This document shows, piece after piece, positions 5,436-7,712 of a stretch of DNA of 7,712 nt; the first letter of the stretch is position 1; every line of letters begins with the position of its first letter. The DNA is taken from contig CADCPV010000159.1 of NCBI GenBank assembly GCA_902803345.1, positions 1-7,712 of the forward strand, read 5' to 3'. Position numbers and translations under genes: made by a program. The stretch comes from an uncultured Eubacteriales bacterium. GTDB lineage: Bacteria; Bacillota_A; Clostridia; Lachnospirales; Lachnospiraceae. Under the pieces are notes generated by a model. The model did not search any database. It saw nothing but the letters and a program-made list of their open reading frames with translations, and was not told where the DNA came from.

Positions 5436-7187
5436 ATGAAACTGCTGTTCAAGCTGAGCCGTGAGGCGATTCGTTATAAAGGACTGTACTTTTTTGCCAT
5501 TTTTGCCACACTGGGGCTGACGCTGGTGAATCTTGCGGCACCGCGCGCGCTTTCAAGGATGACGGGTATTGTGAGCGCGGGCGTTGACGAGCCGGGCCTT
5601 CGGCAGATCGGCATCCTTGTAATCATCCTGATCGGGCTGTATCTTCTGAGGATTCTGTTCCGTTTCATGAGCAACTATCTCGCGCACAAAGCGGCATGGT
5701 ACCTGGTCGGTGACCTTCGGACCAAGGTTTACGACAAGCTGGAGCGCATGCACCTCGGCTTCTTCCACGACAAGCAGACCGGTGACCTGATGAGCCGCGT
5801 CGTGAACGACACCCGGGATTTTGAGCTTCTGTATGCACACATGATTCCGGAAACGATCACCAATGTTGTGACTTTTGTCGGCGTCTTCACCGTCCTTCTG
5901 ATTCTGAACTGGAAGCTTGCCCTGATCACCTGCGCACCGATTCCGCTGATCCTCGTGTCCGGCATCATTTTCGGCAAAAAGGTGCGGCCGTATTTCCGGA
6001 TTTCACAGAAGAAGATGGGCGAACTGTCCGGCAAGCTGCAGGACAATCTCTCGGGTGTTCATGAAATCCAGTCCTTTGGGCGGGAAGAGTACGAGACCGG
6101 CCGCGTGGACGAGAAGAATTTCGAACATGTGCGGGCGATGCTGCAGGCGCTGAAGATCAGTGCGGTGTTCCACCCTTCAGTCGAATTTATCAGCTCGCTC
6201 GGTACGATTCTCGTCGTCGGATTCGGCGGATATCTTGCGTATCGCGGAAATCTCGGCGTGGAATCCGTCGTGGCATTCCTTCTGTACCTTTCCCTGTTCT
6301 ACCAGCCGATTACGGGACTTGCAAACCTGGTTGAGAGCATGCAGCAGTCTCTCGCCGGCGCGGAGCGTGTCATGATGATCCTGGATGCGCCGTATGAAAT
6401 CAAGGACAAGCCCGGCGCGAAGGATCTTGAGAACGTGGAAGGCGACATCAGCTTTGACCATGTGAGCTTCTACTATGAAGAGGGCGCGCCGGTTCTGGAA
6501 GACGTTTCTTTCCACTGCGAACCCGGCAAAATGCTGGCTCTTGTAGGTCCGACCGGTGTCGGAAAAACCACGCTGACGCAGCTGATTTCACGTTTCTATG
6601 AGCCGCAGTCCGGCCGGATTTTAGTAGACGGACAGGATATCCAGAACGTGACGATCGAAAGCCTCCGGAAAAACATTTCCCCGGTGCTGCAGGATACTTT
6701 CCTGTTCAACGGGACAATTGCCGAGAACATCGGCTACGCGCGTCCGGATGCCGATATGGATGAGATTATAGAGGCTGCCAAGGCCGCCAATATCCACGAG
6801 GACATCATGGCGATGTCCGACGGCTACAATACCGAAGTCGGGGAGCGCGGCCTCAGGCTTTCGGGCGGACAGAAGCAGCGCGTTGCGATTGCCCGCGCGA
6901 TTCTCCGGCGTTCGCCGATCATCATCCTTGACGAAGCGACGGCCTCCGTTGACGTGGAGACCGAGCAGCAGATCCAGAAAGCCATCGCCGGAATCGCCGG
7001 GAAGCGTACGATCATTGCGATCGCACACCGGCTGTCGACGATCCGGAATGCCGACCAGATCCTTGTGATCGAGAACGGTTCCGTGACGGAACGCGGCACG
7101 CATCAGGAGCTTCTGGAACTTGGCGGCGCCTATGCGCGCATGCATGAAATCCAGGCTGCGGCAGCGACAAGGGGCGGAATCGCCTGA
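5436..7187 (+). CDS. ABCB-type half-transporter (fused membrane and ATPase domains)
   Basis: Exporter-type ABC protein (583 aa) expected to work as a homodimer in the cytoplasmic membrane, like MsbA, BmrA or LmrA. Seen: an N-terminal six-helix domain (about residues 15-295, hydrophobic stretches near 17-35, 57-75, 140-158, 160-180, 250-268 and 277-295). The nucleotide-binding domain spans about 335-575. Walker A is GPTGVGKTT (371-379, Lys377), the Q-loop Gln419, the signature LSGGQ (475-479), Walker B IIILDE with Asp499 and catalytic Glu500, and the H-loop His531 in AHRLST. All catalytic residues are intact, unlike degenerate halves of heterodimeric pairs. That fits a homodimer, and no partner half-transporter is adjacent within the window. 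The ribosome site is AAAGGA (5419-5424), about 11 bases upstream of the ATG. It follows the small cysteine-rich gene after 41 bases with no terminator. The substrate (drug, lipid or peptide) cannot be read from sequence. Confidence 0.93.
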   Translation: MKLLFKLSREAIRYKGLYFFAIFATLGLTLVNLAAPRALSRMTGIVSAGVDEPGLRQIGILVIILIGLYLLRILFRFMSNYLAHKAAWYLVGDLRTKVYDKLERMHLGFFHDKQTGDLMSRVVNDTRDFELLYAHMIPETITNVVTFVGVFTVLLILNWKLALITCAPIPLILVSGIIFGKKVRPYFRISQKKMGELSGKLQDNLSGVHEIQSFGREEYETGRVDEKNFEHVRAMLQALKISAVFHPSVEFISSLGTILVVGFGGYLAYRGNLGVESVVAFLLYLSLFYQPITGLANLVESMQQSLAGAERVMMILDAPYEIKDKPGAKDLENVEGDISFDHVSFYYEEGAPVLEDVSFHCEPGKMLALVGPTGVGKTTLTQLISRFYEPQSGRILVDGQDIQNVTIESLRKNISPVLQDTFLFNGTIAENIGYARPDADMDEIIEAAKAANIHEDIMAMSDGYNTEVGERGLRLSGGQKQRVAIARAILRRSPIIILDEATASVDVETEQQIQKAIAGIAGKRTIIAIAHRLSTIRNADQILVIENGSVTERGTHQELLELGGAYARMHEIQAAAATRGGIA

Positions 7188-7240
7188 TTAAAACCGTTTC
7201 AGTTCCGGGAGGAAAAGGCCCGGGACGGATAGGATGTTTT

Positions 7241-7712
7241 ATGAAATATTACCAGATCAGGGAACTTCTCACTCCCTGCAGCGAAGAAGATATCCGGGAC
7301 CGCAGCTTCCAGTATGTTGCGGTCCTGAACAGTGCGGAGTGGAAGGCGAATGCCGAGCAGTTCGACATGATGATCGATCTCGAGCTCGACCCGAAAAACG
7401 TGCTCGAGACAAAGGCGGTTGTCAATTACGACTCGCTGACCGGTACCTTTTTCGTGCCGGACCGCTCGGATATCACGGGAAAGCAGAACACCTTTGCCTT
7501 TGCGCTCGACGAAAAGGGAATCGTACTGATCGACGACGACGCCTATGTCTACGAACTCGTGGAATCGGTGCGAAAGCAGAAGAAATGGCTCTATCCGAGC
7601 CTGGAGCGCTTTCTGTATGATTTCCTGGAGCAGATGATCGGGCCGGATCTTCGGCTTTTGGAGGAAACGGAGCACCGGCTGAACCTGGCGGAGGAGGAGA
7701 TCCTTCAGGGCG
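7241..7712 (+). CDS. CorA-like divalent cation transporter, 5' part only
   Basis: The frame opens at ATG 7241 and stays open for 157 codons to the window end, so only the N-terminal cytoplasmic part is seen. CorA proteins form pentameric Mg2+ (or Co2+/Ni2+) channels with two C-terminal membrane helices and a GMN motif; these would lie beyond the window. Seen: MKYYQIRELLTPCSEED at the start, VNYDSLTGTFFVPDR (62-76), FAFALDEKGIVLIDDD (85-100), then a helical FLYDFLEQMIGPDLRLLEE stretch (about 123-141) leading into a long charged helix. This resembles the CorA N-domain and the beginning of its stalk helix, in the form I recall from Lachnospiraceae. AGGAT (7231-7235) five bases upstream is a modest ribosome site; GGAGG at 7209-7213 is too far. 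It follows the ABC gene after 53 bases with no terminator. The family call would be settled by the missing C-terminus. Confidence 0.7.
   Translation, partial: MKYYQIRELLTPCSEEDIRDRSFQYVAVLNSAEWKANAEQFDMMIDLELDPKNVLETKAVVNYDSLTGTFFVPDRSDITGKQNTFAFALDEKGIVLIDDDAYVYELVESVRKQKKWLYPSLERFLYDFLEQMIGPDLRLLEETEHRLNLAEEEILQG

Noticed and set aside
7205..7226. Possible terminator between the ABC and CorA-like genes (CCGGG...CCCGG)
   Set aside because: It has only a 5-bp stem and no T-run, so it is too weak to call.
7234..7620. ATG at 7234 opening a 128-codon plus-strand frame
   Set aside because: It is in a different frame from the CorA-like reading frame at 7241, which has family-like sequence and stays open to the window end.

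Overview
The window looks like chromosomal DNA of a moderately G+C-rich Bacillota (Clostridia, probably Lachnospiraceae-like). The reasons are strong AGGAGG-type ribosome sites, near-consensus sigma-A promoters, LexA sites of the Gram-positive type, a YqjW/UvrX-like Y-family polymerase, and a CorA-like protein of a type I associate with Lachnospiraceae. The assignment comes from recalled family resemblance, not a database search. I see no rRNA, tRNA, CRISPR array, insertion sequence or phage gene.

Layout. (1) 6-725 (+): a membrane-anchored TlpA/ResA-like thiol-disulfide oxidoreductase, possibly the last gene of an operon entering from the left. (2) 748-2330 (+): a self-contained unit of promoter, L-fucose/L-arabinose isomerase-family protein and a strong intrinsic terminator. 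(3) 2331-2456: a convergent intergenic stretch with three back-to-back hairpins, the middle one long. (4) 2457-3884 (-): a Y-family translesion DNA polymerase with a near-consensus promoter bracketed by two LexA-like boxes. (5) 3932-4067: a divergent control region whose rightward promoter has consensus -35 and -10 hexamers. (6) 4068-7712 (+): a probable operon of GH27 alpha-galactosidase, a 63-residue cysteine-rich protein, an ABCB-type half-transporter, and the 5' part of a CorA-like metal transporter cut by the window end. No intrinsic terminator is visible between these four genes.

How the genes work together. The isomerase and the cytoplasmic alpha-galactosidase both point to use of host- or plant-derived sugars, but each has its own promoter and the polymerase gene separates them, so a shared pathway is not shown. 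The polymerase is a stand-alone SOS gene. The most informative observation is its control region: GAAC-N4-GTTCG lies just upstream of the -35, and CGAAC-N4-GTACG spans the start codon. I found no convincing new biological system. The least explained elements are the hairpin cluster at 2361-2441 and the small cysteine-rich protein coupled to the alpha-galactosidase.
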